NCBI RefSeq assembly: GCF_023935105.1
Contig: NZ_CP096040.1
Location: forward strand, 2,852,001-2,916,000
Reading direction: 5' to 3'
DNA length: 64,000 nucleotides
Source: Caulobacter segnis
GTDB taxonomy: Bacteria; Pseudomonadota; Alphaproteobacteria; Caulobacterales; Caulobacteraceae
The position numbers and the translations under genes are program-made. The stretch's first letter is position 1. Every line of letters begins with the position of its first letter. Below are positions 17,102 through 28,278 of this stretch, piece after piece. The notes beneath the pieces were generated by a model. It was not told the DNA's origin. It saw only the letters and a program-made list of their open reading frames with translations, and made no database searches.

Positions 17102-18439
17102 CTACTCCGCCGCGCTGATCCGGGCGTCGGGGAACTGGCGCTCGAAGCGACCCAGGGCCTGGCTGTCCAGCCGCGCGACCAGGGCGACCTCGCCGGCGGG
17201 ACCGTCGTAACGGCTCAGCACCCGTCCGTTGCGATAGATCCACGCCAGGGCCTGGCCGTCCTGGGCGTCCAGTCGCACCTCGACCGGCGGCGAGTCATCG
17301 ATCAGACCGCCGATGCGGCGAAGCAGGGCCTGGCAGCCCTCGCCGGTGACCGCCGAAACCGCCGAAGCCTCGGCGCGGCGCGCCTGGCCGTCGATGACCT
17401 CGCGGTCTTCCTCGCCCAGCAGGTCGATCTTGTTCCAGACCTCGACGACGGTCTTGCCCTCGTCGAAGGTGACGCCCAGTTCGCCCAGCACGGTCTCGAC
17501 GTCGCGGGCCTGGGCCTCGCTGTCGGGATTGGCGACGTCGCGGACGTGCAGGACGACATCGGCCTCCTGCACCTCCTCGAGGGTGGCGCGGAAGGCCTCG
17601 ACCAACTCGTGCGGCAGGTCGGAGATGAAGCCCACGGTGTCGGACATGATCGCCGGCCGGCCGTCGGGCAGCTTCACGGTCCGCAGGGTCGGATCCAGCG
17701 TCGCGAACAGCATGTCCTTGGCCAGAACCTCGGCCTCGGTCAGGCGGTTGAACAGCGTGGACTTGCCGGCGTTCGTGTAGCCGACCAGGGCGACGGTCGG
17801 GTACGGGACCTTCTTGCGGGCGCTGCGGTGCAGGGTCCGCGTGCGGCGCACTTCCTCCAGCTCTTTCTTGAGCTTGGTGATCGTGCCCGCGATCAGGCGG
17901 CGGTCGATTTCGATCTGGGTCTCGCCGGGACCGCCGGTCGAGCCGGTGCCGCCCCGCTGGCGTTCCAGGTGGGTCCAGGTGCGAACCAGGCGCGAGCGCT
18001 CGTAGTCGAGCCTGGCCAGCTCGACCTGCAGCTTGCCTTCGCGGGTCCGGGCCCGACGGGCGAAGATCTCGAGGATCAGCCCGGTGCGGTCCACGACCTT
18101 CACCTTCAGCGCCTTTTCGAGATTGCGCTGCTGGATGGGTGTGAGCTGGTCGTCGAAGACGGCGACGTCGATATGCTCGACCTCGCAGATCGCCGCGAAC
18201 TCCTCGACCTTGCCCTTGCCGAACAAGGTGGCGGGCGTGACCACGCGCAAAGGCGCGATCATCATCTCGACGACCTCGAGATCGAGCGCGACCGCAAGGC
18301 CGACGGCTTCCTCGAGCCGGGCGTTGGGATCCCGGGCCTCGAGGGCCGCCTGGCCGCGCAGCTGCCGCGCCGGATGGATGACGAGCGCCTTCAGGATCGG
18401 CGCGGCGTGGTCAATCGACCTGGATGTGGATTTGGACAA
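17102..18439 (-). CDS. hflX: GTPase HflX
   Basis: 445 residues. HflX is a ribosome-associated GTPase that rescues or splits stalled and stressed 70S ribosomes. The N-terminal nucleotide-binding HflX domain has FGKGKVEEFA and VVDRTGLILEIFARRA; the glycine-rich GGTGSTGGPGETQIEIDRR linker is typical. The G domain has G1 GYTNAGKSTLFN, G3 DTVGFISDLP and G4 NKID. The start is taken as TTG ten bases after the hfq stop, since no in-frame ATG fits the N-terminus. The hfq-hflX order is conserved in many proteobacteria. Confidence 0.95.
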   Translation of the reverse strand: MSKSTSRSIDHAAPILKALVIHPARQLRGQAALEARDPNARLEEAVGLAVALDLEVVEMMIAPLRVVTPATLFGKGKVEEFAAICEVEHIDVAVFDDQLTPIQQRNLEKALKVKVVDRTGLILEIFARRARTREGKLQVELARLDYERSRLVRTWTHLERQRGGTGSTGGPGETQIEIDRRLIAGTITKLKKELEEVRRTRTLHRSARKKVPYPTVALVGYTNAGKSTLFNRLTEAEVLAKDMLFATLDPTLRTVKLPDGRPAIMSDTVGFISDLPHELVEAFRATLEEVQEADVVLHVRDVANPDSEAQARDVETVLGELGVTFDEGKTVVEVWNKIDLLGEEDREVIDGQARRAEASAVSAVTGEGCQALLRRIGGLIDDSPPVEVRLDAQDGQALAWIYRNGRVLSRYDGPAGEVALVARLDSQALGRFERQFPDARISAAE

Positions 18440-18449
18440 ACGTCTCTAA

Positions 18450-18698
18450 TCAGTCGTCGGAGTCGGCGCTGGGCTCATAGAGCTGAACGGGTTGCGCCGG
18501 CATGATGGTGGAGATGGCGTGCTTGTAGACCAGTTGCGACTGGCCATCGCGACGCAGGAGGACGCAGAAGTTGTCGAACCAGCTGACCACGCCCTGCAGC
18601 TTGACGCCGTTGACCAGGAAGATGGTGAGCGGCGTCTTCGACTTGCGCACGCTGTTCAGGAAGGTGTCCTGAAGGTTTTGCTTCTTTTCGGCGGACAT
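18450..18698 (-). CDS. hfq: RNA chaperone Hfq
   Basis: 82 residues, the usual alphaproteobacterial length. Sm1 is seen as [20 protein letters not shown] through [17 protein letters not shown], and Sm2 as the [11 protein letters not shown] motif (KH residues of the proximal RNA site). Hexamers pair small RNAs with mRNAs. The C-terminal tail is short and acidic (ending SADSDD). The ATG is preceded by a weak Shine-Dalgarno. hflX follows 10 bp after the stop. Confidence 0.98.
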   Translation of the reverse strand: MSAEKKQNLQDTFLNSVRKSKTPLTIFLVNGVKLQGVVSWFDNFCVLLRRDGQSQLVYKHAISTIMPAQPVQLYEPSADSDD

Positions 18699-18759
18699 AC
18701 GGGGGTTCCCCTCTCGTTGTTCTCGGAGGGCAACACGCCCCCCACACAAACAAGACCAT

Positions 18760-18789
18760 GCTAGAGGATTTTTCGCCGAAAGCGACAAG
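18760..18789 (-). promoter_or_regulatory. Possible hfq promoter
   Basis: On the minus strand TTGTCG (18789-18784) and CTAGCA (18765-18760) are separated by 18 bases and stand about 60 bp before the hfq ATG. They resemble housekeeping -35 and -10 boxes. Read by eye, no transcription evidence. Confidence 0.3.
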
Positions 18790-18855
18790 CCGTCGGCGAA
18801 AATTTCCGCAAGGTCACGCGATGCCTGGCCGTCCCGGTCGAATATTCGTCCGACA

Positions 18856-19719
18856 TCAGACCGCTTTTTGACGCGCCCGCTCAATATAGAGACGCCGCAG
18901 CCGCGTCGCCACCTCGCCCGGCTTACCACCACCCAGCTTGACGCCATCGACCTGCACGATCGGGGTCAGCAGCGAGCCCGCGCCGGAGATGAAGGCCTCC
19001 TTGGCGGCTTGGGCCTCGGCGATGGTGAAGGGCTTTTCGCTGAACGGAACGCCCGTCTCGCGGATCACCTCGAGCAGGGTCGATCGGGTCACGCCGCGCA
19101 GGATGTTGGCGTTGGTGTCGCGAGTGCGCAGCACGCCGTCGCTGTCGACGATCCAGGCGTTGGACGAGGCACCCTCGGTGACCAGGCCCATGTCGTCGAC
19201 GAACCAGGCCTCGATCGCCCCGCGCTCCCGCGCCGCCTGCTTGGCCAGGGCGTTGGGCAGCAGGCCGATCGACTTGATGTCGCAGCGCCCCCAGCGGTTC
19301 TCCGGCACGGAGATCACCGAGGCGCCGACCGCGGCCTTGGCGTCGGCGGCCGCGCGGTCGACCGACTTGGCCGTGATCACGACCGATGGGAGGACGGCGG
19401 GGTTCGGAAAGGCGTGGTCGCGCTTGGCGACGCCGCGCGTGACCTGAAGGTAGCAGAGGCCTTCCTTGACCTTGTTGCGCCGAACGGCCTCGCGCAGCAC
19501 CAGGGTCAGCGCGGCCTCGCTCATCGGATGGGCGATGCGCAGTTCGTCCAGGCTGCGCCACAGACGGGCGAAGTGCCCCGCTGCATCGGCCAGCTTGCCG
19601 TCGAACACGGCCCAGACCTCATAGACGCCATCGGCCAGCTGATAGCCGCGATCCTCAATATGGACGGCGGCCTCGCCATGACGCACGAAGCGGCCGTTCA
19701 CATAGGCGAAACGCGACAT
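18856..19719 (-). CDS. dat: D-amino-acid transaminase (class IV PLP aminotransferase)
   Basis: 287 residues, fold type IV like D-alanine and branched-chain aminotransferases. Landmarks: [42 protein letters not shown], the PLP lysine in [19 protein letters not shown], and [13 protein letters not shown]. It would interconvert D-alanine and D-glutamate with their keto acids. The ntrX stop and this start are adjacent (19719/19720), so it is the distal part of the ntr transcript, an arrangement I recall from other Caulobacter. The hfq leader region follows. Confidence 0.92.
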   Translation of the reverse strand: MSRFAYVNGRFVRHGEAAVHIEDRGYQLADGVYEVWAVFDGKLADAAGHFARLWRSLDELRIAHPMSEAALTLVLREAVRRNKVKEGLCYLQVTRGVAKRDHAFPNPAVLPSVVITAKSVDRAAADAKAAVGASVISVPENRWGRCDIKSIGLLPNALAKQAARERGAIEAWFVDDMGLVTEGASSNAWIVDSDGVLRTRDTNANILRGVTRSTLLEVIRETGVPFSEKPFTIAEAQAAKEAFISGAGSLLTPIVQVDGVKLGGGKPGEVATRLRRLYIERARQKAV

Positions 19720-21108
19720 CTACTCTTCCTCTTCGGCCCGGGCGCCGGCGACGCCGAGGGATTTTAGCTTTCTGTGCAGCGCCGAGCGCTCCATGCCGAT
19801 GAAATTGGCGGTGCGCGAGATGTTGCCGCCGAACCGCAGGATCTGGGCGTTCAGGTATTCCCGCTCGAACAGCTCACGCGCTTCGCGCAGCGGCAAGGCG
19901 ATGATCCGCTCGGCGCCGATCGCCCCGGCGTTGCCGGCGCTGGGCTGGTCGGCGCCCGCCAGCATTTCGGCGGTGATCAGGTCGCCGGGCTCGCCCGAGG
20001 CCAGGATTAGCATCCGCTCGACGTTGTTGCGCAGCTGACGGACGTTGCCCGGCCAGGTCTGGACCTGCAGCGTGGCCAGCGCGTCCTCGCCCAGGCGGCG
20101 ACGCGCCAAGCCGGTGGCTTCGCTGATCTTCTCGACGAAATAGTTGATCAGCTCGGGGATGTCCTCGCGACGCTCGGCCAGGCCCGGCACACGCACCGGC
20201 ACCACGTTCAAGCGATGGAACAGATCCTCGCGGAAACGGCCGCCGGCGATCTCGTCGCGCAGGTCGCGGGAGCTGGACGAGATGACCCGCACATCCACCT
20301 GGACGTCATTGTCGCCGCCGACCCGGCGGAAGCGCTGCTCGACCAGGACCCGCAGGATCCGCCCCTGTGTCTCGCGCGGCATGTCGGCGACTTCGTCGAG
20401 ATAGAGGGTGCCGCCATGGGCCCGCTCGAACACCCCGATCTTGCGAGGCCGGCCGCCCTCGCCTTCCTCGCCGAACAGTTCGACGTCGAGACGTTCGGGC
20501 GCCATGCCGGCGGCGCTGACGGCGACGAACTCCTGCTTGGCCCGGGTGCTGGCGCCGTGGATCAGGCGCGCCACCAGTTCCTTGCCCGAGCCCGGCGGGC
20601 CTGACACGAGAATGCGGCTGTTGGCCGGCGCGACCTTCAGGATCAGCTGGCGCAGCGCCTGGGCTGGCGCCGACTTGCCGATCAGGCCATCGGGGGCCAG
20701 GGTCTGGGCGCGCAGGCGACGGTTCTCACGGCGCAGGCCGGCCGCCTCCAGCGCCCGCTCGACGATCAGCAGCAGCCGATCGGACTTGAAGGGCTTTTCC
20801 AGGAACTCATAGGCCCCGCGCTTGATGGCGCTGACGGCGGTCTCGATATTGCCGTGGCCCGAGATCATGATCACGGGCAGATCGGCGTCCAGCGACTTGA
20901 CCATGTCCAGCAGTTCGAGGCCGTCCATGCCACCGCCCTGCATCCAGATATCCAGGACCAGCAGGGCGGGCTTGCGGGCGCGGATCGCGGCCAGGGCCTG
21001 GTCGGAATCAGCGGCCGTCCGAACCGCGTAGCCTTCATCCTCCAGGATTCCGGCCACGAGTTCACGGATATCGGCCTCGTCGTCCACCACGAGAACATCG
21101 GCGCTCAT
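19720..21108 (-). CDS. ntrX: Response regulator NtrX, AAA+ type without GAFTGA loop
   Basis: 462 residues: receiver domain (acidic DDEAD at residues 8-12, phospho-acceptor in LLVLDIWMQGG, Lys in LEKPFKSDRL), AAA+ domain (Walker A GPPGSGKELVARL, Walker B TLYLDEVADMP, R-finger region FREDLFHRLNV), and a C-terminal Fis-type helix-turn-helix (ISRTANFIGMERSALHRKLK). Where sigma54 activators carry GAFTGA after ELFG, this has EEGEGGRPRKIGVFERAHGG. It therefore probably regulates without contacting sigma54. Paired with NtrY, whose stop overlaps its start by 4 bp. Confidence 0.96.
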   Translation of the reverse strand: MSADVLVVDDEADIRELVAGILEDEGYAVRTAADSDQALAAIRARKPALLVLDIWMQGGGMDGLELLDMVKSLDADLPVIMISGHGNIETAVSAIKRGAYEFLEKPFKSDRLLLIVERALEAAGLRRENRRLRAQTLAPDGLIGKSAPAQALRQLILKVAPANSRILVSGPPGSGKELVARLIHGASTRAKQEFVAVSAAGMAPERLDVELFGEEGEGGRPRKIGVFERAHGGTLYLDEVADMPRETQGRILRVLVEQRFRRVGGDNDVQVDVRVISSSSRDLRDEIAGGRFREDLFHRLNVVPVRVPGLAERREDIPELINYFVEKISEATGLARRRLGEDALATLQVQTWPGNVRQLRNNVERMLILASGEPGDLITAEMLAGADQPSAGNAGAIGAERIIALPLREARELFEREYLNAQILRFGGNISRTANFIGMERSALHRKLKSLGVAGARAEEEE

Positions 21109-23366
21109 ATCATCTCCTCAACGCCGCTTTGATCCGCGACGTTATTGGGGGCCGCGGCGGGTAGACGCGCGGTCGTCGGAAACTTCAGGATCACGCGGGC
21201 TCCGGGAAGCGCGCGCGCGTCGGTCAGGGCCAGGCTGCCGCCATGGTCCTCCATGATCCGCTTGACGATGGCCAGGCCCAGGCCTGTCCCCTTCTCGCGG
21301 GTGGTCACATAGGGTTCGGTCAGGCGATCCCGGTCCTTGGCGGGCAAGCCGACGCCATTGTCCTCGATCGTCACGCACAGGTCGTCGGCGTCGGACACGA
21401 GCTTGGCCGTAATGCGTCCACGCAGGGCGGGTTCGACCAGCCGGCGCGCGCCCACCGCCTCGCCGGCGTTTTTCAGGATATTGGTGAGCACCTGTCCGAT
21501 CATCCGCTCGTCGCAGGTCGCCCAGACATCGTCGCCCTCGGAATGTTCGAGGATCACCTCGATCTCGGCGTCCTGGAAGCGCTGGGCGAAGACGGCCTGC
21601 CGCAGCATCTCGGTCAGGTTGGCCGGCGCGAAGCGCGGCGCGGGCATACGGGCGAAGGCCGAGAACTCGTCAACCATCCGGCCGATGTCCCCAACCTGCC
21701 GGATGATCGTGTCGGTGCAGCGATCGAAGGTCTCCAGATCGCTGGCGATCTCCTTGCGGTACTTGCGACGAAGGCGCTCGGCAGACAGCTGGATCGGCGT
21801 CAGCGGGTTCTTGATCTCGTGGGCGATGCGGCGCGCGACATCCTTCCAGGCGGCGTTGCGTTGGGCGGCGACCAGACGAGTGATGTCGTCGAAGGTCAGA
21901 ACCAGGCCCTCGGCCACGTGACCGGCGGCGCGGACGCGCAGTCGGCGGGTCTCGCCCTCGCGCATCAGGTCCACCTCGACGTCCGTGTCCGGGCGGCTCT
22001 CCTGCAGCGCTTCCATCACGGGTTCGAACTCGGGCGCCAGCTGGATCAGGTCGATGCCCAGGGCGTCATCCGGCAGGCTCAACAGAGTCACCGCACGGCG
22101 ATTCACGGCGGAGACCTTGCCGCGCTCGTCCAGGCCCACGACGCCGGCGCTCACCCCCGACAGCACGGTCTCGATGAACTGGCGACGACTTTCGGCGTCC
22201 AGGCTGGCGGCCTTCAAAGCGGCCTGCTGCAACTGCAGCTCGCTGGTCATCATGTTGAACGCGTTCGAAAGCGCGCGAATCTCCTCGGGGCCCGTATCGG
22301 CCTCGACCCGCGCATCCAGATCGCCGCCCGACACGCGGCCGGCGGCTTCCACCAGGCCGGCGACCGGCCCCGCGATGGAGTTGGCGGCGGCGATGCCGAC
22401 CCAGACGGCGGCGACCAGGACCAACAGCGCCGTTTCCAGATAGCTGAGCCCGAAGATCGCCTGGATGCGTCCCCGGCTCCGCTCGGCGTCCCGGTACGAG
22501 ACCAGGGCGTCCTGGGTCTCGATCAGGTGGTTCAGGATGCCCTTCTCGATCGGTCGGACCACATAGAGATAGGCGTCCGGAAAGGCCTTCAGGCGATACA
22601 GCGCCCGGAAGAGATCGGCGGACACGAAGCGCTGGGCGGTGACCTCTCCGCTGTCGGTCGCTTCATAGCTGGATGGCGGCGGCGCCAGGAATGGCGGGGC
22701 GTCCTTGAGCTCCGCGCGCGCCAGGATGCGTCCGTCGCGGTCCAGCACATAGGCGGCGGCGAAGCCGTTGTCCTTGGTCTGGTCGGCCAGGAAGTGGCCG
22801 AACGCGACGGGCGAGTGCGCCAAGGCGGGCGCCACCTCGTTCAGGTTGGTCGCCATCGGGCCGATGTGCTCGGAGATGTATTTGGTCTGCTGCTCTACGT
22901 AGGAATTGGCGACCTTGGCCGAGTTGCCGACCACGGTCTGGACCCGCTGGCTGAACCAGCCGTCCACGCCTCGGTTGACCAGCACGCCGAAAAACAGCGC
23001 CACGATCACGGCCGGCGCCACGGCCGCCAGCGAGAACAGACCGACGAAGCGCAAGTGAAGACGCGCGCCGGCGTCGCTGGCCCGAGCGTCGATCAGGTCG
23101 TAGAGGCGCAGACCGACGATGGTCGCCACGCCCAGGATCAGGACCAGATTGAAGCTCAGCACGACCAGGATGACGGTGCTGGCGGTGCTGATCGAATCGG
23201 TGCGTGGCGGCGAAGAGGCCAGCGCCACGCCGGCCACGGTCAGGATCGCCGCCAGGGCGTAGCCGCCCCCGATCAGGTATCGCGACCGCAGGAGCTCCCG
23301 CCACCAGGCCCGGCTGAACCGGGTCGGCGGGTCGTCCGATCCCGTCGCATAAGCCACTGAAGACAT
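21105..23366 (-). CDS. ntrY: Membrane sensor histidine kinase NtrY
   Basis: 753 residues from the ATG; a TTG 12 codons upstream would give 765. Four hydrophobic segments lie before residue 330 (about 30-52, 66-93, 109-134 and 314-334 on this numbering), enclosing a periplasmic sensor domain. Then HAMP (IAGPVAGLVEAAGRVSGGDLDARV-like, residues about 335-390), PAS (SGVSAGVVGLDERGKVSAVN), the H-box [21 protein letters not shown]-box TNILKNAGEA, and G boxes EDNGVGLP and EKGTGLGLAIV. It would phosphorylate NtrX, in redox or nitrogen signalling. Overlaps ntrX by 4 bp. Confidence 0.95.
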   Translation of the reverse strand: MSSVAYATGSDDPPTRFSRAWWRELLRSRYLIGGGYALAAILTVAGVALASSPPRTDSISTASTVILVVLSFNLVLILGVATIVGLRLYDLIDARASDAGARLHLRFVGLFSLAAVAPAVIVALFFGVLVNRGVDGWFSQRVQTVVGNSAKVANSYVEQQTKYISEHIGPMATNLNEVAPALAHSPVAFGHFLADQTKDNGFAAAYVLDRDGRILARAELKDAPPFLAPPPSSYEATDSGEVTAQRFVSADLFRALYRLKAFPDAYLYVVRPIEKGILNHLIETQDALVSYRDAERSRGRIQAIFGLSYLETALLVLVAAVWVGIAAANSIAGPVAGLVEAAGRVSGGDLDARVEADTGPEEIRALSNAFNMMTSELQLQQAALKAASLDAESRRQFIETVLSGVSAGVVGLDERGKVSAVNRRAVTLLSLPDDALGIDLIQLAPEFEPVMEALQESRPDTDVEVDLMREGETRRLRVRAAGHVAEGLVLTFDDITRLVAAQRNAAWKDVARRIAHEIKNPLTPIQLSAERLRRKYRKEIASDLETFDRCTDTIIRQVGDIGRMVDEFSAFARMPAPRFAPANLTEMLRQAVFAQRFQDAEIEVILEHSEGDDVWATCDERMIGQVLTNILKNAGEAVGARRLVEPALRGRITAKLVSDADDLCVTIEDNGVGLPAKDRDRLTEPYVTTREKGTGLGLAIVKRIMEDHGGSLALTDARALPGARVILKFPTTARLPAAAPNNVADQSGVEEMI

Positions 23367-23436
23367 CGCCCCGGAGTTTAGGAGCGTGTGTCCCAAATTC
23401 AACAGTTATGTGCCGCGAAAGGCTCAGGCGTCTCCC

Positions 23437-24858
<1,422 letters not shown>

Positions 24859-24860
24859 GC

Positions 24861-25991
24861 TCAGGCGTCTCCGGAAAGAGTATCGGGGGCCCCGTTCTGG
24901 GGGGCGACCGGCAGCAGCACGCGGAACACGGTGCGACCGGGTTCGGACTCGAAGTCGATTAGGCCGCCGTGGGCGGTGACCAGCTTGGTGACCAGGGCCA
25001 GGCCCAGGCCGGTGCCGTTGACCTTGGTGGTGACGAACGGCTGGAACAGATGCTCGCGCAAGCTGGCCGGCACACCGGGACCGTTGTCGATCACCTTGAC
25101 CTCGATCGGCGCGCCGCTGGTCGACTTGCCGTCGGCGCCGCGCACCCTGACGCCAGGGCGCCAGGCGGTATGGATCGAGATCTGGCCGCGATCGTCGCCG
25201 CGCATATGGGCGGCCTCGGCAGCGTTCTTGGTCAGGTTCAGGAAGATCTGGATCAGGTGATCCTCGTCGCCCCAGACCGGCGGCAGCGACGGATCGTAGC
25301 TTTCCTTAAGCTGCAGGCCATCGGCCACGCCGTTGGCGACCAGGGCGCGGACGCGGTCCAGCACCTGGTGGATGTTGACCGGTTCACGCGGGGTCGGGAC
25401 TTCGTCGGAGAAGGCCTCCATGCGGTCGACCAGGCGGCGGATGCGATCGGTCTCGTCGACGATCAGCTGGGCCAGCGGCTGGTCGACGGCGCTGGCGCCG
25501 GTCTTCAGCAGCTGGGCAGCGCCGCGGATGCCGGCCAGCGGATTCTTGATCTCGTGAGCCAGCATCTTGCCCAGGCCCACGACCGAACGCAGACCGGCCG
25601 CGTCGGCGCCGCGATCCACGCCCAGGACGCCCTTCACGTGCAGGGTCAGCAGCACCGAGCCGTCGCCTAACGGCGCGGCGGCGCCGTCGGCCTCGAACGG
25701 CGGCTGGCCGAACAGGTTGACCTCGACCCCGTGTTCGCGAACCAGAGCGCCTTCGGTGATGGCGCGATCCAGCAGCGAGACCAGCACCGAGCCCGGCGGC
25801 AAGGCGGCGCGGAAGCGGCCTCGGGCCAGCAGCGACAGACCGTGGCCGAACAGCGCTTCGGCGGCCTCGTTGACCGCCACCAACCCACCCTCGCGGTCGA
25901 CCACCAGGGCGGGCTCGGGGCTGAGGTCGAACGCGGCGGCCTTCAAGGCCTCGGGGGCGACGCCGCCCAGGACGCGGGCACGGTCGGTCAT
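24861..25991 (-). CDS. ntrB: Nitrogen sensor histidine kinase NtrB
   Basis: 376 residues, soluble. N-terminal PAS domain ([21 protein letters not shown]) then the phosphotransfer H-box [20 protein letters not shown]-box [16 protein letters not shown]1 VIDNGPGVP and G2 [10 protein letters not shown]. It phosphorylates or dephosphorylates NtrC under PII control. ATG chosen because it overlaps the dusB stop as ATGA (25988-25991); an upstream start would run into dusB. The dusB-ntrB-ntrC order is classic for alphaproteobacteria. Confidence 0.96.
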   Translation of the reverse strand: MTDRARVLGGVAPEALKAAAFDLSPEPALVVDREGGLVAVNEAAEALFGHGLSLLARGRFRAALPPGSVLVSLLDRAITEGALVREHGVEVNLFGQPPFEADGAAAPLGDGSVLLTLHVKGVLGVDRGADAAGLRSVVGLGKMLAHEIKNPLAGIRGAAQLLKTGASAVDQPLAQLIVDETDRIRRLVDRMEAFSDEVPTPREPVNIHQVLDRVRALVANGVADGLQLKESYDPSLPPVWGDEDHLIQIFLNLTKNAAEAAHMRGDDRGQISIHTAWRPGVRVRGADGKSTSGAPIEVKVIDNGPGVPASLREHLFQPFVTTKVNGTGLGLALVTKLVTAHGGLIDFESEPGRTVFRVLLPVAPQNGAPDTLSGDA

Positions 25992-26995
25992 GCGGCTAAT
26001 CTCCCGCCCGCCAGCCACAGGTCGCGCAGGGCGGCCTCCACGGCGGCGGGGTCCTCAAGGCGGCACAGGGTTGCGCGGGCGGCCCGCCGCGCCTCGTCCG
26101 TCTCGGGCCAAGGCGCGGCCTCGATGTACGAGGCCAGGTGCTTGCGAAACATCTTCAGGCCCAGTCGCTCGCCATAGAACGACAGGCTGCGGCGGAAATG
26201 GGTGAGCGCGATGGCCAGACGCTCCTCGGCCTGCGGCTCGGCGAAACCCCGGCCCTCGAGCGCGGCTTCGATCGCGCCGGCGATCCAGGGGCGGCCATAG
26301 ACGCCTCGGCCGATCATCACGCCGTCGGCGCCGGACTGTTCCAGCGCCAGGCGGGCGGTGTCGCCGTCGACGATGTCGCCGTTGACGAGCACGGGGACCG
26401 ACACGGCCTTCTTGACCGCCGCGACGGCGCTCCAGTCGGCGACGCCCTTGTAGAACTGGTTGCGGGTGCGGCCGTGCACGGTGATGGCCTTGGCGCCGAC
26501 GGCTTCCGCGCGCCGGGCGATGTCCGGCGCGTTCAGGCTGTCGACGTCCCAACCCAGGCGCATCTTGACCGTCACCGGCACGTCGACGGCCTGGACCGCG
26601 GCGGCCACCAGGGCCTCGGCCAGATCGGGCTCGCGCATCAGGGCCGAGCCACAGGCGGCGCCGGCGGCCACCTCCTTGGCGGGGCAGCCGAAGTTCAGGT
26701 CGACGATATCGGCGCCGGCGTCCTGGGCCATCCGCGCGCCCTGGGCCATGAAATCGATATCGCGACCGACCAGTTGGATCACGGTCAGCGGAAGACCTTC
26801 GCCGACCGCCGCGCGACGCACGACATCGGGACGCCCCCTCGCGAACTCCGCGCTGGCCACCATCTCCGTCGCCACATAGGGCGCTCCAAGCGCCGTGGCC
26901 GTTTCTCTGAAGGGCAGGTCCGAGACCCCGGTCATGGGCGCAATCCACACCCGACCAGGGACCTCGATCCCGCCGACCTCGAGCTTGTTGCTCAT
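25988..26995 (-). CDS. dusB: tRNA-dihydrouridine synthase (DusB/NifR3)
   Basis: 335 residues. A flavin TIM-barrel enzyme that reduces uridine in the tRNA D-loop with NADPH. Landmarks: RVWIAPMTGVSDLPFRETA at the N-terminus, QLVGRDIDFMAQGARM, VDLNFGCPAKEV with the catalytic cysteine in the following GAACGSALMREP, VTVKMRLGWD, KAITVHGRTRNQFYKG, and MIGRGVYGRPWI. It is the first gene of the ntr operon, divergent from ispDF, so the 98-bp gap 26996-27093 should hold promoters for both. Confidence 0.96.
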   Translation of the reverse strand: MSNKLEVGGIEVPGRVWIAPMTGVSDLPFRETATALGAPYVATEMVASAEFARGRPDVVRRAAVGEGLPLTVIQLVGRDIDFMAQGARMAQDAGADIVDLNFGCPAKEVAAGAACGSALMREPDLAEALVAAAVQAVDVPVTVKMRLGWDVDSLNAPDIARRAEAVGAKAITVHGRTRNQFYKGVADWSAVAAVKKAVSVPVLVNGDIVDGDTARLALEQSGADGVMIGRGVYGRPWIAGAIEAALEGRGFAEPQAEERLAIALTHFRRSLSFYGERLGLKMFRKHLASYIEAAPWPETDEARRAARATLCRLEDPAAVEAALRDLWLAGGRLAA

Positions 26996-27093
26996 TTTGT
27001 GATCATCCCCGTAGCCACCTTTTTAGGCATATTGTGCGCCGCAGTAAAGCCCCAACGACTGGACATCGGCGGCGGCCGGACTAAACAGCCGCC

Positions 27094-28242
27094 ATGACCT
27101 TTTCCGCCGTGATCGTCGCCGCCGGCTCGGGTACTCGCGCCGGGCCCGGCCAGGCCAAGCAATGGCGGCTCGTGGCGGGCAAGCCGGTGTTGCGCTGGTC
27201 GGTCGAGGCGTTCCTGGCCTCGGGCGCGGCGCAAATCGTGATCGTAACGACCGAAGACGGCGGACAGGCCCTATACGACGTCCTAGCCGGGCTGAGCGGA
27301 TGGAGCACGGCGCTGGGTGGCGCGACTCGCGCCCTGTCGGTCCAGTCAGGTCTCGCCGCGCTGGCCGCCCGCCCCGTCGACGAACCAGTCCTGATCCACG
27401 ACGCGGCTCGCCCCTTCTTGAGCGGCGACACGATCGCTGGCGTCCTGCGGGCGCTAGAAGACGCCGACGCCGTTCTGCCTGCCCTGCCCGTCGCCGACAC
27501 CTTGAAGCGCGCCGAGCCAGACCAGAACCCGGTCACGACCTCCCGAGAGCATCTCTGGCGCGCCCAGACGCCCCAGGCCGCGCGCCGCGAAACCCTGCTC
27601 GCGGCCTACGCCGCGTGGTCCGGCGGCGAGCCGACCGACGACGCCCAGGTGGTCGAAGCCGCCGGCGGTCGCGTGGCCATCGCGCCCGGCGATCCGCTCT
27701 TGATGAAACTCACCTATCCCGAGGACTTCGCCATGGCCGAACGGCTCGCCGGCGCCGCGCGCATCACCCGAGTCGGCCAGGGCTTCGACGCCCACCGCTG
27801 GGGCCCCGGCGAAGAGGTCTGGCTGTGCGGGGTGGCGATCAAGCACGACGAGACCCTGATCGGCCATTCCGACGCTGACGCGGGCCTCCACGCCCTGACC
27901 GACGCCATCCTGGGCGCGATTGGCGAAGGCGATATCGGCGACCACTTCCCGCCCACCGACCCGAAGTGGAAGGGCGCGGCCTCGGACCTGTTCCTGAAGC
28001 ACGCCGCCGAGCTGGTCACCGCCAAGGGCGGCGCGATCGTCAATGTCGACGTCACGCTGATCTGTGAACGACCCAAGATCAAACCGCACCGTCAGGCCAT
28101 GCGCGAGCGGCTGGCGCAGATTCTGGCGTTGCCGCTGGACCGGGTCAGCGTCAAGGCGACCACGACCGAGAAGATGGGTTTCACGGGCCGTGGCGAGGGC
28201 CTGGCCGCCTCGGCGGTCGTGGCGGTCGAGACGCCGGCCTGA
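27094..28242 (+). CDS. ispDF: Bifunctional IspD/IspF (MEP isoprenoid pathway)
   Basis: 382 residues, a fusion typical of alphaproteobacteria. Residues 1-~225 are IspD (CTP:MEP cytidylyltransferase): VIVAAGSGTRAGPGQAKQW, LIHDAARPFLS, RAQTPQAARRE. Residues ~228-382 are IspF (MECDP synthase): RVGQGFDAHRWG with the metal Asp and His, IGHSDADAGLHALTDAILGA, GDIGDHFPPTDPKWKG, and KATTTEKMGFTGRGEGLAA. Both active sites look complete. It makes the committed intermediates for IPP and DMAPP. Starts from the divergent region shared with dusB. Confidence 0.97.
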   Translation: MTFSAVIVAAGSGTRAGPGQAKQWRLVAGKPVLRWSVEAFLASGAAQIVIVTTEDGGQALYDVLAGLSGWSTALGGATRALSVQSGLAALAARPVDEPVLIHDAARPFLSGDTIAGVLRALEDADAVLPALPVADTLKRAEPDQNPVTTSREHLWRAQTPQAARRETLLAAYAAWSGGEPTDDAQVVEAAGGRVAIAPGDPLLMKLTYPEDFAMAERLAGAARITRVGQGFDAHRWGPGEEVWLCGVAIKHDETLIGHSDADAGLHALTDAILGAIGEGDIGDHFPPTDPKWKGAASDLFLKHAAELVTAKGGAIVNVDVTLICERPKIKPHRQAMRERLAQILALPLDRVSVKATTTEKMGFTGRGEGLAASAVVAVETPA

Positions 28243-28278
28243 ACCGGCTAAGGTAGCGGCGCGAATCCGGAGAGCCCG

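Noticed and set aside
21243-23360. 705-codon open frame antisense to ntrY.
   Set aside because: High GC makes long antisense frames; composition is Gly/Arg/Asp/His-rich without domain character, and ntrY is certain.
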